Part shown: piece after piece, positions 42,701-53,219 of the stretch
Numbering within the stretch: position 1 is the first letter of the stretch
Layout of the letters: each line of letters begins with the position of its first letter
Origin: Strix aluco
Taxonomy: Eukaryota > Chordata > Aves > Strigiformes > Strigidae
Assembly: GCF_031877795.1 (NCBI RefSeq)
Contig: NC_133958.1
Coordinates: forward strand, 2,542,001-2,606,000
Length of the DNA stretch: 64,000 nucleotides
Direction: 5' to 3'
Notes under the pieces: generated by a model
What the model was told of the DNA's origin: nothing
The model's input: the letters and a program-made list of their open reading frames with translations, nothing else
Database searches by the model: none
Program-made: the position numbers and the translations under genes

Positions 42701-43727
42701 GGGTGGCATGAGGATCTGGGACACGTGGGGTGGCACAAGGACCTGGGGCATGTGGGGTGGCTTTGGAGGTACAGGAGGTGGCAGGAGGACTTGGGACATG
42801 CAGGGTGACATGGGGACGGGGCAGCCTGGGGTGTGCAGGGTGGCACAGGGGACAGGGACGTGTGGGGTGGCAGGGTGGTGTGGGGATGGGGACATGTGGG
42901 TGGCCACCGGGGCTTGGGATACACGGGGTGGCACGTGGGGTGGCTTTGGGGGTACAGGAGGTGGCCGAAGGACCTGGCAGAAGGGTGGCACAGGGACACG
43001 GGGCAGGCAGGGTGCACAAGCACGGGATGGGCCCCCCCCAGCCGGGGGTCCCCCGCCCTGCCAGCCCGGAGGAGCACCCATGGGTGCCCCTGGGTGACAG
43101 CGTGTCCCCGCAGGCCGTGGGCATCTCAGTGGAGTTCGTGTCCCATGTCACCTGCGCCTTCGCCCACAGCACCCAGCCCGGCCGGGTGGCACGAGCCGCC
43201 GAGGCCACCGTCAACATGGGCAGCAAGGTGGGCAGGGGCCGGGGCGGGGGGGTGACGGCCGGTGGGGGCCCTTCCCCTCCCCGGGGACAGGAGGGACGGG
43301 GTGACCCGCCCGTCACTGACCCCGTCCTGGGCGCAGGTGGTGGCCGGGGTGGCCATGACCAACCTGCCGGGCATCGTGGTGCTGGCCTTCGCCAAGGCCC
43401 AGCTCATCCAGATCTTCTTCTTCCGCCTCAACCTCATCATCACCCTGGTGGGCTTGGCCCACGGCCTCATCTTCCTCCCCGTCCTCCTCAGCTACGTGGG
43501 TAAGACCCCCTGGGGACGGTGCCTTGTCCCCAGTGTCCCCTCCCAGGGAGGGTGACCCCCTGGCACTGTCCCTTTTTGTCCCCACAGGACCCAGCTCGCG
43601 GGTGTCGGCGAAGAACATGGTGGCGGGTGCGGGGCTGGTCATCGGCAACCCCTGCTTCGAGGACAAGGGCAAGGGCAAGGACAAGGGCAAGGACAAGGCC
43701 AAGGCCAAAGCGCCCAGGAAGGGCTGA
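30793..43727 (+). CDS. NPC1L1: NPC1L1, intestinal sterol transporter
   Basis: Polytopic protein that takes up cholesterol at the enterocyte surface. Nineteen exons: 30793-30846, 31875-33412, 34432-34532, 34625-34797, 34885-35033, 35139-35321, 35544-35661, 36360-36487, 37557-37694, 38303-38392, 39025-39215, 39305-39432, 40482-40602, 40738-40793, 40888-41038, 41950-42181, 43114-43227, 43337-43499, 43588-43727. About 1315 residues; human has 1332-1359. Signal peptide is [18 protein letters not shown]. The Cys-rich sterol-binding domain fills exon 2 ([10 protein letters not shown] to about [16 protein letters not shown], first membrane helix). The sterol-sensing domain spans exons 5-8 ([22 protein letters not shown]). 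Later markers are [27 protein letters not shown] and [26 protein letters not shown]. Exon 5 holds a 20-bp tandem duplication that breaks the frame; removing it restores phase. The tail is lysine-rich and differs from mammals. Confidence 0.96.
30990..31857 (+). mobile_element. CR1 LINE in NPC1L1 intron 1
   Basis: Forward copy keeping FADDTQLGG-region ORF2 codons and the whole 3' end. It fills nearly the entire intron 1 and ends only about 17 bases before the exon 2 acceptor. Confidence 0.93.
33480..34290 (+). repeat. Minisatellite of about 60 bp in NPC1L1 intron 2
   Basis: Units with GGTGATGCCCGTGGGGTGCTGGGCA and GGGTTTTGGGGTCA alternate. Sense strand is G-rich. Confidence 0.9.
34889..34928 (+). 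repeat. NPC1L1: Exact 20-bp tandem duplication in NPC1L1 exon 5
   Basis: The 20 bases CGCTGGAGGATGAGATCAAC occur twice in a row (34889-34908, 34909-34928). Twenty is not a multiple of three. With one unit the exon reads [18 protein letters not shown], as in mammals. Confidence 0.95.
35665..36240 (+). repeat. GGGGACATGGGGGGCACAG minisatellite in NPC1L1 intron 7
   Basis: Units of 17-20 bp start within ten bases of the donor site. Sense strand is G-rich. Confidence 0.9.
36500..37535 (+). repeat. GGTGGGCATGGGGTGCCCAG minisatellite in NPC1L1 intron 8
   Basis: Units of 20-30 bp built on GGGTGCCCAGGGTGGGCATG fill the whole intron; a longer period of about 170 bp is visible (compare 36625-36790 with 36800-37000). 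Confidence 0.9.
37700..38260 (+). repeat. Minisatellite of about 120 bp in NPC1L1 intron 9
   Basis: Units with GGTGAAGGGGGGACA..., GGGGTGGGGGGGT, CCATGGGGGTGTCAAGGTTCCTGGGG repeat about three times from 37785 to 38120. Sense strand is G-rich and long G runs make base counts unsure. Confidence 0.8.
38460..38930 (+). repeat. TATGGCCCCTATAGGG repeats in NPC1L1 intron 10
   Basis: Units of 15-35 bp built on GGGGACAGTGTGACACCTTATAG and GTATGGCCCCTACAG. It carries several TATAGGG elements. Confidence 0.85.
39440..40445 (+). repeat. Minisatellite of about 60 bp in NPC1L1 intron 12
   Basis: Units with CACCATGGTGGCCACTGGGGG and GAGGTCTACACCATGGTGGC fill the intron and become degenerate toward the right. 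Confidence 0.9.
41060..41860 (+). repeat. Minisatellite of about 65 bp in NPC1L1 intron 15
   Basis: Units with AGAAGTGGGTGCCCAGGTCAGG, GGTGCTGTGGGTGCCCC and CAGTGCCCTTGTTA. Blocks of about 185 bp repeat (41230-41410 and 41420-41600). Confidence 0.9.
42182..42960 (+). repeat. 27-bp minisatellite in NPC1L1 intron 16
   Basis: Period 27 bp (GGGGTGGCACGAGGACCTGGG...). The first unit starts inside the donor site region, directly after the exon. Because 27 is a multiple of three the array has long open frames; they are not genes. Confidence 0.95.
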
Positions 43728-45034
43728 GCCCCCCCGCCCCTCCCCGCCCCCTCCCACTGCTGCTTTTTCTACTGCTGTCATATTTAAACTGGTTTTCTCA
43801 AATTCAGGACTGGGTTTAACTGGGATGGGGCGGGGGGTGTGTGTGTGGCACCTTATACAGAGACTGCAGCGTGTCTGTGTGGGGACATGGGGACACCACA
43901 GGGGTGGGGACGTGTGGGGTGTGATGGGACGGGGGGGACAAGGGACTGGGTGCTGTGGGGAGAGGGACATGTGGGGTACAGGGGTGTCGCTGCGATGGGG
44001 CGCACGAGGGCAGCGTGGGGACAGGGTGATGGGCACCTTGGTGACAGGGACATCACGGGGACAGGGCAGAGGCCACTGGGGTGACAGGGCCATGTGGGGC
44101 ACAGGGACACTGGGGGGACACAGGCATCATGGGGACGAGGCCCGTTGGCACTGTGGGGACAGGGACAGCAGGGGGACAAGGCCACGTGGGGCACCTGGCC
44201 ATCAGGGGGACAGGGCAGAGGGTATTGGGGTGACAGGGACATGAGGAGGACAAGGGTGCTGTGGGGACAGGGCGGAGGCAGGGCACTGCCTGGGGAGGGG
44301 ACAGGGGTGAGGGGCAGCGGGTACCCCATGGTAGCTGGTGGGGGCTGGCCCTGCCCGGTCCCCTGTGCCCCCACCCCATGCCTGGACACCCCCCCCATGG
44401 TGTCCCTGTAGCCTCCTGCAACCGGTGACCCCCCATCCCTGGTGTCCCCACACCCTCTGTCCCCTATACCTGATGTCCCCAATGTCTGCCATACCCGATG
44501 TCCCCAGTGTCCCCAGTGCCCCCCCCCATACCAGGCATCCCCTATATGGCCCTGGTGCCCCCCACACCCAGTGTTCCATCCCCCCCATGTCCCCAGAGCC
44601 CCCCACGCCCACACCCCCCCATGCCTGGAGTCCCTGGTGCCCCCCACACCTGCTGTCCCCCACTCCTGGTGTCCCCGCACCCCCCCTGTGTCCCCCCCCT
44701 TCCTCACCCGCAGCACCGGGGCAGCTGCCATCTTGGCACAGGGCGGTGGCAGCATCCCTGGCGGCTGGAGGCCATGGGGGAGGAATGGGGGTACTGGGGT
44801 TTACTGGGGTGTACTGGGGGTAATTTGGGGGTACTGGGGTGTGTTGGGGTACTGTAGCACTGGGGGGTTGTGGTAGCACTGGGAGTGATAGGGGGTACTG
44901 GGGAAACTGAGGGTAATATGGGTACTGGGACCACTGCTCCCAGCCTCCTGGGGGGGTTCCCAGGGTGTACCCCCACTTCCCCCCCCTCCCCATACCGGGT
45001 GCAGGGAGGCTCAGTGCACCCCATGAGCAGGAGT
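43728..45034. other. NPC1L1 3' flank, convergent with C2orf42
   Basis: The first 100 bases look like NPC1L1 3' UTR (TCATATTTAAAC at 43778 but no clear AATAAA). From 43820 to 44300 lies a GGGGACAGGGACA minisatellite, then CCCCACACC-type and GGGGGTACTGGGG-type repeats. No gene is seen. Confidence 0.6.
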
Positions 45035-45040
45035 TTTATT
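45035..45040 (-). terminator. C2orf42: C2orf42 polyadenylation signal
   Basis: TTTATT reads AATAAA on the minus strand, 95 bases past the C2orf42 stop codon. Confidence 0.75.
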
Positions 45041-45134
45041 TTGGGGGTGCTCCTGCTGCCGGAGTCTTTGTAGGCCAGTCCTGGGGCTGGGCCTCCCCCT
45101 GCCCCCCCCAAGTCCCCCCGCAATAAGGGGGGGC

Positions 45135-48100
45135 TCAGGGGAAGGCGATGGTGGTGAGGGGGGGCAGCTCCAGCGCCGGCTCCATGGCGGCGGGGGGCCG
45201 GTGGCCCGGGCCGGGCTGGGGGCCCCCGTGGTGGCCGTACTGGAACTTGATGCGCAGCTCCCCGATACGGGACTGGGGGAGGATGTTGGGGATCCACTCG
45301 ATGATGAAGGGGGTGGGCTCCTTCTGGGTGGGGGACGTGTTTCCTGGGGGGGAAAGAGGGGGCCCAGGCCCCCCCACATGCCCTTAAGCACCCAGGTCTG
45401 CTTGTGTCCCACACCGCCACCCCCCACCCCCCCTTTTTAGTGCCAGGCTGAGGCATGTGGGTTGGGGTCCCCTGGGGGTTTGGGGGGGTCCCAAGGTGGA
45501 GCCTCCCACTTATCCCCAAAGGGGGTGCAGTGCAGGGCCCCCCCGTGGCTGAGGTTTGGGAGGGGGCTGTGCAATTTCTGTGTGTGTGATGGGGGGTGTT
45601 TTGTTTTTTGCTGGTGAGATTTTGGTGGGGGGGGGGGAGGGGGGGGGGAGTTGTATTTTGCTTTATTTTGGTCTGGGTGGGGGCTAGAAGTGACAGCAGA
45701 AAGATCTCGGGTGTTTGAGAATTTTTTGGGGGGGCAGGAGGGTGGGCTGTGTCTAGGGGTGGGGGGACACCTCCTCTGGGAAGGGCCCTCCCTGGGGGTG
45801 CACGGGGGGGGTCCCCTCTGGACTTTTAGGGCCTGTCTGAGGGGGGGCCCTTATGCCTGAGGCCCCCTCAGTGTGGGTAGGAACGTGGAGGGGGGTCCTT
45901 GTTAGTGGGGACCCCCTTAGCATTGGGGAGAGCCCCTTGCTCCTGGGGACTGGCCTCTCAGGCATGGGGGGGGGCCCCCCAAGTCCCAGGCAAGGCTTAG
46001 AAGAACTGCTGAGAGAGGGGGGGTCGGGGTAAAGCCCTGGGCCCCCCCGTGCTCTGCAGCTCATGCAGGGGTCTCGCTCCAGGCTTTGGGCAGGGGCTGC
46101 TGCTCCCATACCGGGGGGAAGAGTCGTCTGGTCACCCCGCAAAGCCCAACTTAGTCCCGCCCAAAGCCCAGCTTAGTCCCAGGAGCTCCCAAGTCAGGAC
46201 AGCAGAAGCCGGGGCTGCCCAGGGGTGGGGGGGTTGTTCCCCCCAGGGGGAACTTACCCACTTTGAGGAAGGTCTTGAGCTCCAGTGGCCGGATGGCCGG
46301 CTGCTTCTCCAGGTGGCCGTAGGCCTCGGCAATGCTCTCCACCTCCACCTTGGGGCACCTGAAGAGCTCGTAGGTCCCGTCCCGGTTCTGGATGAAGCTG
46401 CGTGTGATCTCCAGCGGCAGCTGCCGGCAAGCACGGGGGGAGCACCCGGGTGAGGGGCTGGGGGTAAGGGGCAGCGGCGGGGCTGGGGGGGTTGCTGCCT
46501 CCCCCCCTTACCTCGGGCGTATCGAAGATCTGCTTGACCTGCAGGACGTTGGTGATGTGCCACGTGTACTTGGAGAAGGTGCCCAGGGGAAGAGCGTCCT
46601 TGCGGACAAAAGCTGCGGGGAGGGAAAGAAAAGGCAGTGAGGGGGGGGGGGATAAGGTTCACTCTGCGCTTTTTCTTCCTCTTCTCCTCCCCCTTTCTCT
46701 TAGCCACAAGCCAGAGTGAGAGCTGAGGCCAAATCTGCCTTGTCTGGGTGCAGCTCCTGTGTTTTGGGCTTTGTCCTTGCCTGTGGGCTCTTCTCCAGGG
46801 CTCTGTTAATCTAGAGTTGCTAGTAAAGTGAATCCTAACTAGCACTGGGCTTGGGAGGGGCTTTGTCTCTGCTCGTGCTGAGGGTAGAGGGGGGCACAAA
46901 CGGAGCTGGCGCTGGTGGGCCCGAGGCCTCGCTGCAGTGGAGGCTCTGCAGCACTGCCAGGATGTGCTTAACTTCACAGAGAGCCCTGAGCATGCGCTTA
47001 AGCCTGGCTTTACACTCCACATTCATCCAGAAAAGGGTGTACAGCAGCGAGGACACATGTCAGGGCCCAGGGCTGTGCTGGGTTCAGAGGCAGAGCTTGG
47101 TCAGAGCTGGGCGGAGGTGACACAGGGAACGAAGTCTCAGCTTTGAGCCTCCCTGGGGCTGGGTTTATTCCTGCAGCCCAGGCTTGTGCTGTTCTCGTGC
47201 TCAGCTAAATGCCGAGAGCTGGTGCCCATGGTCAGGCACAGAGCCTGCAGGTAGGCTGGGCTTAGGCTAGGCTTAGGCGGGAGCTCACAGCAACACCCTG
47301 CGTGGCAGAGGCTGCGTGTCCCACTGAGCACGTGTCCTCTGCTGTGGGGCTCACTTCACAGAATCCCAGAATCATCTGGGTTGGAAAAGCCCTTGAAGCT
47401 CCTCCAGCCCAACCATGAACCTCACCCTGACCGTTCCCAACTCCACCAGATCCCTCAGCGCTGGCTCAACCCGACTCTTCAACCCCTCCAGGGATGGGGA
47501 CTCCCCCCCTGCCCTGGGCAGCCCATTCCAACGCCCAACAGCCCCTTCTGCAAAGAAATCCTTCCTAAGAGCCAGTCTGACCCTGCCCTGGTGCAGCTTG
47601 AGGCCATTCCCTCTTGGCCTGGCGCTGGGTCCTTGGCTCAAGAGACTCCTCCCCCCTCTCTGCACCCTCCTTTCAGGGAGTTGCAGAGGGCCAGGAGGTC
47701 TCCCCTCAGCCTCCTCTTCTCCAGACTAAACCCCCCCAGTTCCCTCAGCCGCTCCCCATCAGACCTGTGCTCCAGACCCTGCACCAGCTCCGTTGCCCTT
47801 CTCTGGACACGCTCGAGTCATTCAAGGGCCTTTTTGGAGTGAGGGGCCCAAAACTGAACCCACTCATCGAGGGGCGGCCTCACCAGTGCCGAGCACAGGG
47901 GTCAGATCCCTTCCCTGTCCCTGGAGGCCACGCTAGTGCTGATACAAGCCAGGATGCCATTGGCCTTCCATGGCTGCAGGGAGGGGAAAAGCTGCTGGAA
48001 ACCAGAGGGAAGTGAGGAATCTTTTTCCTCTTGCTGCTGCTGGGTTTCTCCTCCAAAAGCAGCCTAAATGGTTTCACCCAGCGCCAAGTGTGCTCCTGTC

Positions 48101-51100
48101 TTACCTGTAGTGGAGTTGGGCAGCCTCTTCTTTGTGCTCCCGCTGGAGATCCTCTGCTGCAGCGCGTCGAAGAAAGCCTGGGGGATGTGGAACACCAGCG
48201 GCTCGGGCTTGCCTGTGCGGGCAGGAAGAAGAAGACATGGGGTGAGGGCAGGGGAGAGGCAGCGCTGGGGGGGAAAGGGGGTGCCGTGTTGTTCAAGCAC
48301 ACCCCCATCCTGCTCAAGTTTTGAGTATCTCTGCAAGCGGGGCCTCCAGCAGCCGGCTGGAAGAGCACTGCCACCATCAGGCTGACATATTTTCTTGAAT
48401 TCTGGTGCTTCATTTTGTGTCCTCTGCCTCCGGGCCTGCCTGAGGGCACTGCTGACAGAGCCTGGCCCTGGGGGCTTCAGGCCTCTCACCAGATCACATC
48501 TAGTCTGGTGGGGAGCGGGGAGCTGGACCTGATGATCTTTCCACCTTGAGATTTTCTCTCGTCCTTCTGGGCAGTGACTCCCCGCAGGCTCTGCGTGTGC
48601 CCCAGTCCCTTCCAGTCTCTGTGGCCCGGCGCTGGACCCCTTCCCATGCTTGTCCCAGGGAGCGCAGCAACGGGGCTCAGCCCCTCAGGGCTTTCAGTCA
48701 CTGTTTGCTAAAGTGGGGTGATGCTGCTGAAGGGGGCTGGGGGGTGACAACGTAACTGTTTTTAAGAACCACAAAACAATTTAGGTTGGAAAAGAGCCTT
48801 AAGATCATGGAGTCCAACCACAAACTGAGCACCACGGACTGTCACTGCCCGAGGCCAGCGCACTGGCACGGTCCCTGCCCGTAATGACACCTCAGGGCCC
48901 GCTGCTGGACAGCAGGTCGCGTGTTTGTCTAACGTGACAAACGCACAGTGCTCTTACATTGCTTGGAAAGAGCTGCTCCCCTTCAGGCATTTTTTGGAGG
49001 TCCCTCTGCAGCACCTGCCAGCCAGGCACGGCTCTCCCAGCAGCCAGACTTATGAAATACCTCCCCAATAAGGATTTTTACAGACCTGGAGGGTGGGCCA
49101 GAGACGTGCCCTGCTGCCCCCACAAGCCCCACGCTGGTCGCTGGGGCCAGTAGCCCCCTGCCCAGGTATTACAGCCACAAGCCACTGCCAGTAGCCACGT
49201 GCATGGCCGAGCCCTGCCTTCAGGGCACGTGGTGGGGACAAGGACGGCCAAGCCACGGGAGGAAAAGTGGATTATAATTTCCAAGACCTCACGCCGCTAA
49301 GCGTCACCTTATTTAACCTCACCTCCTCCGCACGACCTCAGGCAGTTTGAATTTGAGCATCAACAACCTCTGAGGGAATTTCTCCCTTCCCCAGGATAAA
49401 CCCAGCACCAGGCTGCTGATAACCGTTAAGTCCATGTTCGGGAAACGACTCCAAGCTGATAGAAACCTCCCAGGGCAAAATAACATTTGCTCCAAGCAAA
49501 GCACTCGCCTCCCTTGGAGCTGACAGTTATTTAATGCTGCCAGGAGCTTAACGACAGAGGAAGGGCAGTGAGCGGAGCAGCGTGGCATGGAGCCGTGCCC
49601 AACGGCTCTCCCGAGGTGGCCCCCAAGGCCTTACCCTCAAACTGGTAATGCATGGTTTGATGGATGCGTTCGGTGACACTGGCCAGCCAGTCCTGGAAGG
49701 AGAGGGTCACCTGCGACTCATCCAGCAGCTGGGTACAGCCTGCAGGAGAAAGGGAAGGGAAATCAGAATCCGCAGGGGCACACAAGTGAAGTGCCAAGCC
49801 CGAGGGGTAGGAGAAATAACTAAGACCGAGGCACACCGGCTGCCCCATGGGCACAGCTCCTCTGTGGCCAGCTCCAGCCCAGTATTCCCCATTTCACCTG
49901 CATGGGTTTCCCCAGCAGCGCAGATAAAACTACCTGTGTTAAGCAGAGCTCAGGAAGGCAGCAGGACAGCAAACCAACTTGTCTTTCCATCAGCTCGACA
50001 TGAACAGAAGCACAGAATCCCAGAATCACCTCGGTTGGAAAAGCCCTTGAAGCTCCTCCAGCCCCACCATGAACCTCACCCTGACCATTCCCAACTCCAC
50101 CAGATCCCTCAGCGCTGGCTCAACCCGACTCTTCAACCCCTCCAGGGATGGGGACTCCCCCCCTGCCCTGGGCAGCCCATTCCAACGCCCAACAGCCCCT
50201 TCTGCAAAGAAATCCTTCCTAAGAGCCAGTCTGACCCTGCCCTGGCGCAGCTTGAGGCCATTCCCTCTTGGCCTGGCGCTGGGTCCTTGGCTCAAGAGAC
50301 TCCTCCCCGCTCTCTGCACCCTCCTTTCAGGGAGTTGCAGAGGGCGATGAGCTCTCCCCTCAGCCTCCTCTTCTCCACACTAAACCCCCCCAGTTCCCTC
50401 AGCCGCTCCCCATCAGACCTGTGCTCCAGACCCTGCACCAGCTCCGTTGCCCTTCTCTGGACACGCTCGAGTCATTCAAAGGCCTTTTTGGAGTGAGGGG
50501 CCCAAAACTGAACCCACTCATCGAGGGGCGGCCTCACCAGTGCCGAGCACAGGGGTCAGATCCCTTCCCTGTCCCTGCTGGCCACGCTAGTGCTGATAGA
50601 AGCCAGGATGCTATTGGCCTGCTTGGCCACCTGGGCACACTGCTGGCTCATGTTCAGCCAGCTGGCAACCAACCCCCCCAGGTCCCTCTCTGACTGGCAG
50701 CTCTCCAGCCACTCCTCCCCAAAGAGACACTGCAAACGTCGGCAGTGGCAAAAAAAGCAATAGAAACCGGCGCAGCTCTGCCTGAACTGCTTTGCCTATC
50801 CATTTTACCCAGGAGGGCACTCAGTTGCATCAGGAGACATTAATATAACCCTGAGCTCCGCGAGACGCACACGGCTACCAGCAACACGAAGGTGCCTGAG
50901 AACAATTTTTGCCTCCTAGAACAAGTGATGGATAGAGAGGGCTCGGCCGACCCCTCTGCAGGGATTACGGTGGCACGAACCGAAGGGCTGTGGGCGTCTG
51001 CCTGGTCCCTGAGCACTCCCAGCTGCCGGTGAGACGCGTGATCGAGGCTTACCTTGTCTTTTCAGCGAGGAAGCGACGGCCGGCTTCTTCAGGCTGCTTC

Positions 51101-53205
51101 TCCTGGGGTTGCTGTGAGCTGGGTCCTGAGCCAGGAGAGGGCTGGTGGCCTGTGTCCCTGAGGGATTGTTTAAGAGAGGGTCAATGCACAAGTCCCGGGG
51201 GTCCACGGGCACCCCCTGAGGGCATCCCTGCCGTGGGCAGGGTGGGTGGGATGGAGAAGTCACCTCTCTCCTTAGGGTGGGCTGTCACCACAGCTCTTGC
51301 CACCTTTACACCACTAACAATCACTAAAAGACTCCCTCGGACTCGGGGCAGGAGTGGGCTCAACACCCAGAGCTGCTCCCAAAGCTCCCACCGGCACTGG
51401 ACGCAGCCCACGGCTGGCTGCGAGTCTGGCAGGTCACGGTGGGGCTGCCCCTCCTGTGGCCATGCCACGGCGTTCGGCTTCAGCCCACGTCCCCCCCATC
51501 CCACAGAGCCTCCAGCAGACGCTCACCAGGTGTCACGTCCTTTTTCCTCTTCTTGGGCTTGGCAGCAGCCGCCTCCCCAGCCTGCACCGTGGTTTCGGGA
51601 CCACCAACCAACTGCGGGACCACGATCCCTTTCAGACCTAAGAAAAACGAGACTCTGTCCTTAAAAGCATCTCAGCCACATGTGGCAGCGCTGTGGGGAC
51701 ATGAGGGTCCCGTGTCCCCCTCCCCACGCCAGCACTTGCATCCCCAAGACCTCCCAGCACGCCCCAAACATCCTCAGAGAAACCCCAAAGCCCTCCCGGC
51801 CCTGCAGACACGCTTCTTTGAAGCAAGTGGTGATTTTATTTCACTCACATCACCCAGGTCGTTCTCCTCGGGGTGGATTTTCACCTTAGGGTGCCTAAAG
51901 ACAGGGTGGGATTATCCGGGTGCACCTATCGGGGTGCACAAGCCCCTCCCAGGGGACTGAACCCACAGCTGCTGCTGCGGGAGGGGGGTTCAGAGCGAGC
52001 TGGGCTCCCCCCAGCGCTGCTCCAGCCCCAAGGGAAGAGGAAACAGGGTTGCCCCGAGCGCCCATCGCAGCAAAGCCTGGCGGGATCTGCCCCTCCACCA
52101 GCTCCCGGGGGAGCACAGGGAGTCCCCCCGCTCTGCTCCCACATGCTGGGAGCCAGGAGGAATTGCTCCCCACAAAGCTCTCTGCTTGCGGGGAGGTGGG
52201 GGCAGGAAATAAAGTCTCAGCTAACGAAGCACCGATGGGGAGCAGGTCTAATGGCAGCCCAGGAAAACCAGGCAGCTGCTAAGGCACGAGCTGGAGGAAG
52301 GGGAGCGGGAGGCATCAGCCCGACACGGCCCCTCAAAACCCCCCAAAACCCTCTGTGCGTTGCTCCCCCCTCCACCTACCGCCGGAGTCGTAGGCGAGGA
52401 AGTCGGCGAACTCCTGCGCCAGGCTCTCGTCGCTGGCGAAGGCGCAGATGCAGGCGAAGAAATGAATGCAGCGCGGCGGCGGCGCCTCCTCCTCGGCCGG
52501 GCCACCCTTGCCGGGCTTCAGAGCCTGGCAGGAGCAGGAGAACCTGTGGTCCGCCAGCGTCTTGGCGCTCATTTTCTGGGCGAAGGAGGCGTGCAGGTAG
52601 CCGAGGCTGTGCTTCTGGCTGGCCTTGCACTTCACCACCAAGACGTTCTTGGTGATCCGCTGCACCAGCGGCCCCGTGGGCTCGGTCGCCAGCTGCCATA
52701 TGGTTTGTTTGGTTTCGGGTGAAGCCTGCATGGAGTTGAGCACTGAGCTTTTCAGGGTGAGCGGGGTGGCCTCGGTTTGGCAGTTCAGGGCCAGTTTGAC
52801 GTGCTGGCACTGGTTCTCCACCACGCCTTGCGTGGCCGCTTTCAGACACGACGGCACATAGCAGCGACCGGAGCTGAGCTGCGTGATGATGGTCCCGTCC
52901 ACCGTCTGGATGGCCGTCTCCGAGACCCCCAGCTCCACAAAACACCGGTAATCCGGTCCCCGGTCCCTCTGCCGCACTGAATAAACCTGTAAATCGGAGC
53001 CGGTGATGAGCTTGACGGCATCGACACTGGGCTGCTTGCGTGTGCCGTAACGGAAAACGGTCCCGCAGTTCTTGTTCTTGCAGCTCAGGCCTCGGGTGCC
53101 GTTGTAAGTGCCACAGCGGGGACATTTCCGGATGCCCCGGAGCGTGGCCTTCCCCAGGTCAGACAGGAAGGAGGGGACTTTGGTCCTCACCGATGCTGGC
53201 TCCAT
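45135..53205 (-). CDS. C2orf42: C2orf42 homologue, conserved zinc-ribbon-like protein
   Basis: Protein of unknown role, strongly conserved in vertebrates. Coding exons: 53205-52380, 51637-51527, 51157-51053, 49739-49635, 48212-48105, 46612-46512, 46420-46258, 45343-45135, about 575 residues (human 574), and phase closes at every join with no indel. The first coding exon reads [20 protein letters not shown], then [20 protein letters not shown], a four-cysteine putative zinc-binding ribbon, then long conserved blocks such as [20 protein letters not shown]. Later exons hold [47 protein letters not shown] and [20 protein letters not shown]; the end is LTTIAFP. The ATG has an acceptor just upstream (about 53219), and a clean donor at 55028 marks a noncoding first exon. 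TIA1 lies upstream in the same direction, as in human. Confidence 0.96.
47356..47972 (-). mobile_element. CR1 LINE in C2orf42 intron
   Basis: Reverse CR1 3' end, near-identical to the 23.05 and 50.01 kb copies but stopping earlier at its 5' end (GCCAGGATGCCATTGG), so it is more truncated. Confidence 0.93.
48771..48955 (-). mobile_element. Old CR1-like fragment
   Basis: TTTAGGTTGGAAAAGAGCCTTAAGATCATGGAGTCCAACC is a CR1 3' end of a different, older subfamily, followed by diverged sequence. Confidence 0.6.
50012..50722 (-). mobile_element. CR1 LINE in C2orf42 intron
   Basis: Reverse copy of the same young subfamily, ending at the ORF2 residues for [12 protein letters not shown]. It differs from the others by a small insertion-like change near 50650. 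Confidence 0.93.
51849..51894 (-). other. Candidate 46-nt alternative exon in C2orf42
   Basis: On the sense strand CTGTCTTTAG precedes and GTGAGTGA follows a 46-nt segment that reads [15 protein letters not shown] in one frame. Joined in phase to the first coding exon it meets a stop within five codons, and without it the flanking exons join in frame, so it is at most a cryptic or poison exon. Its protein-like look in another frame is unexplained. Confidence 0.25.
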
Positions 53206-53219
53206 CCTCCGGTGAACCT

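Noticed and set aside
42182-42960. NPC1L1 exon 16 extended into the 27-bp repeat
   Set aside because: The donor after 42181 and acceptor before 43114 join in phase and give the mammalian sequence; the open repeat is intron.
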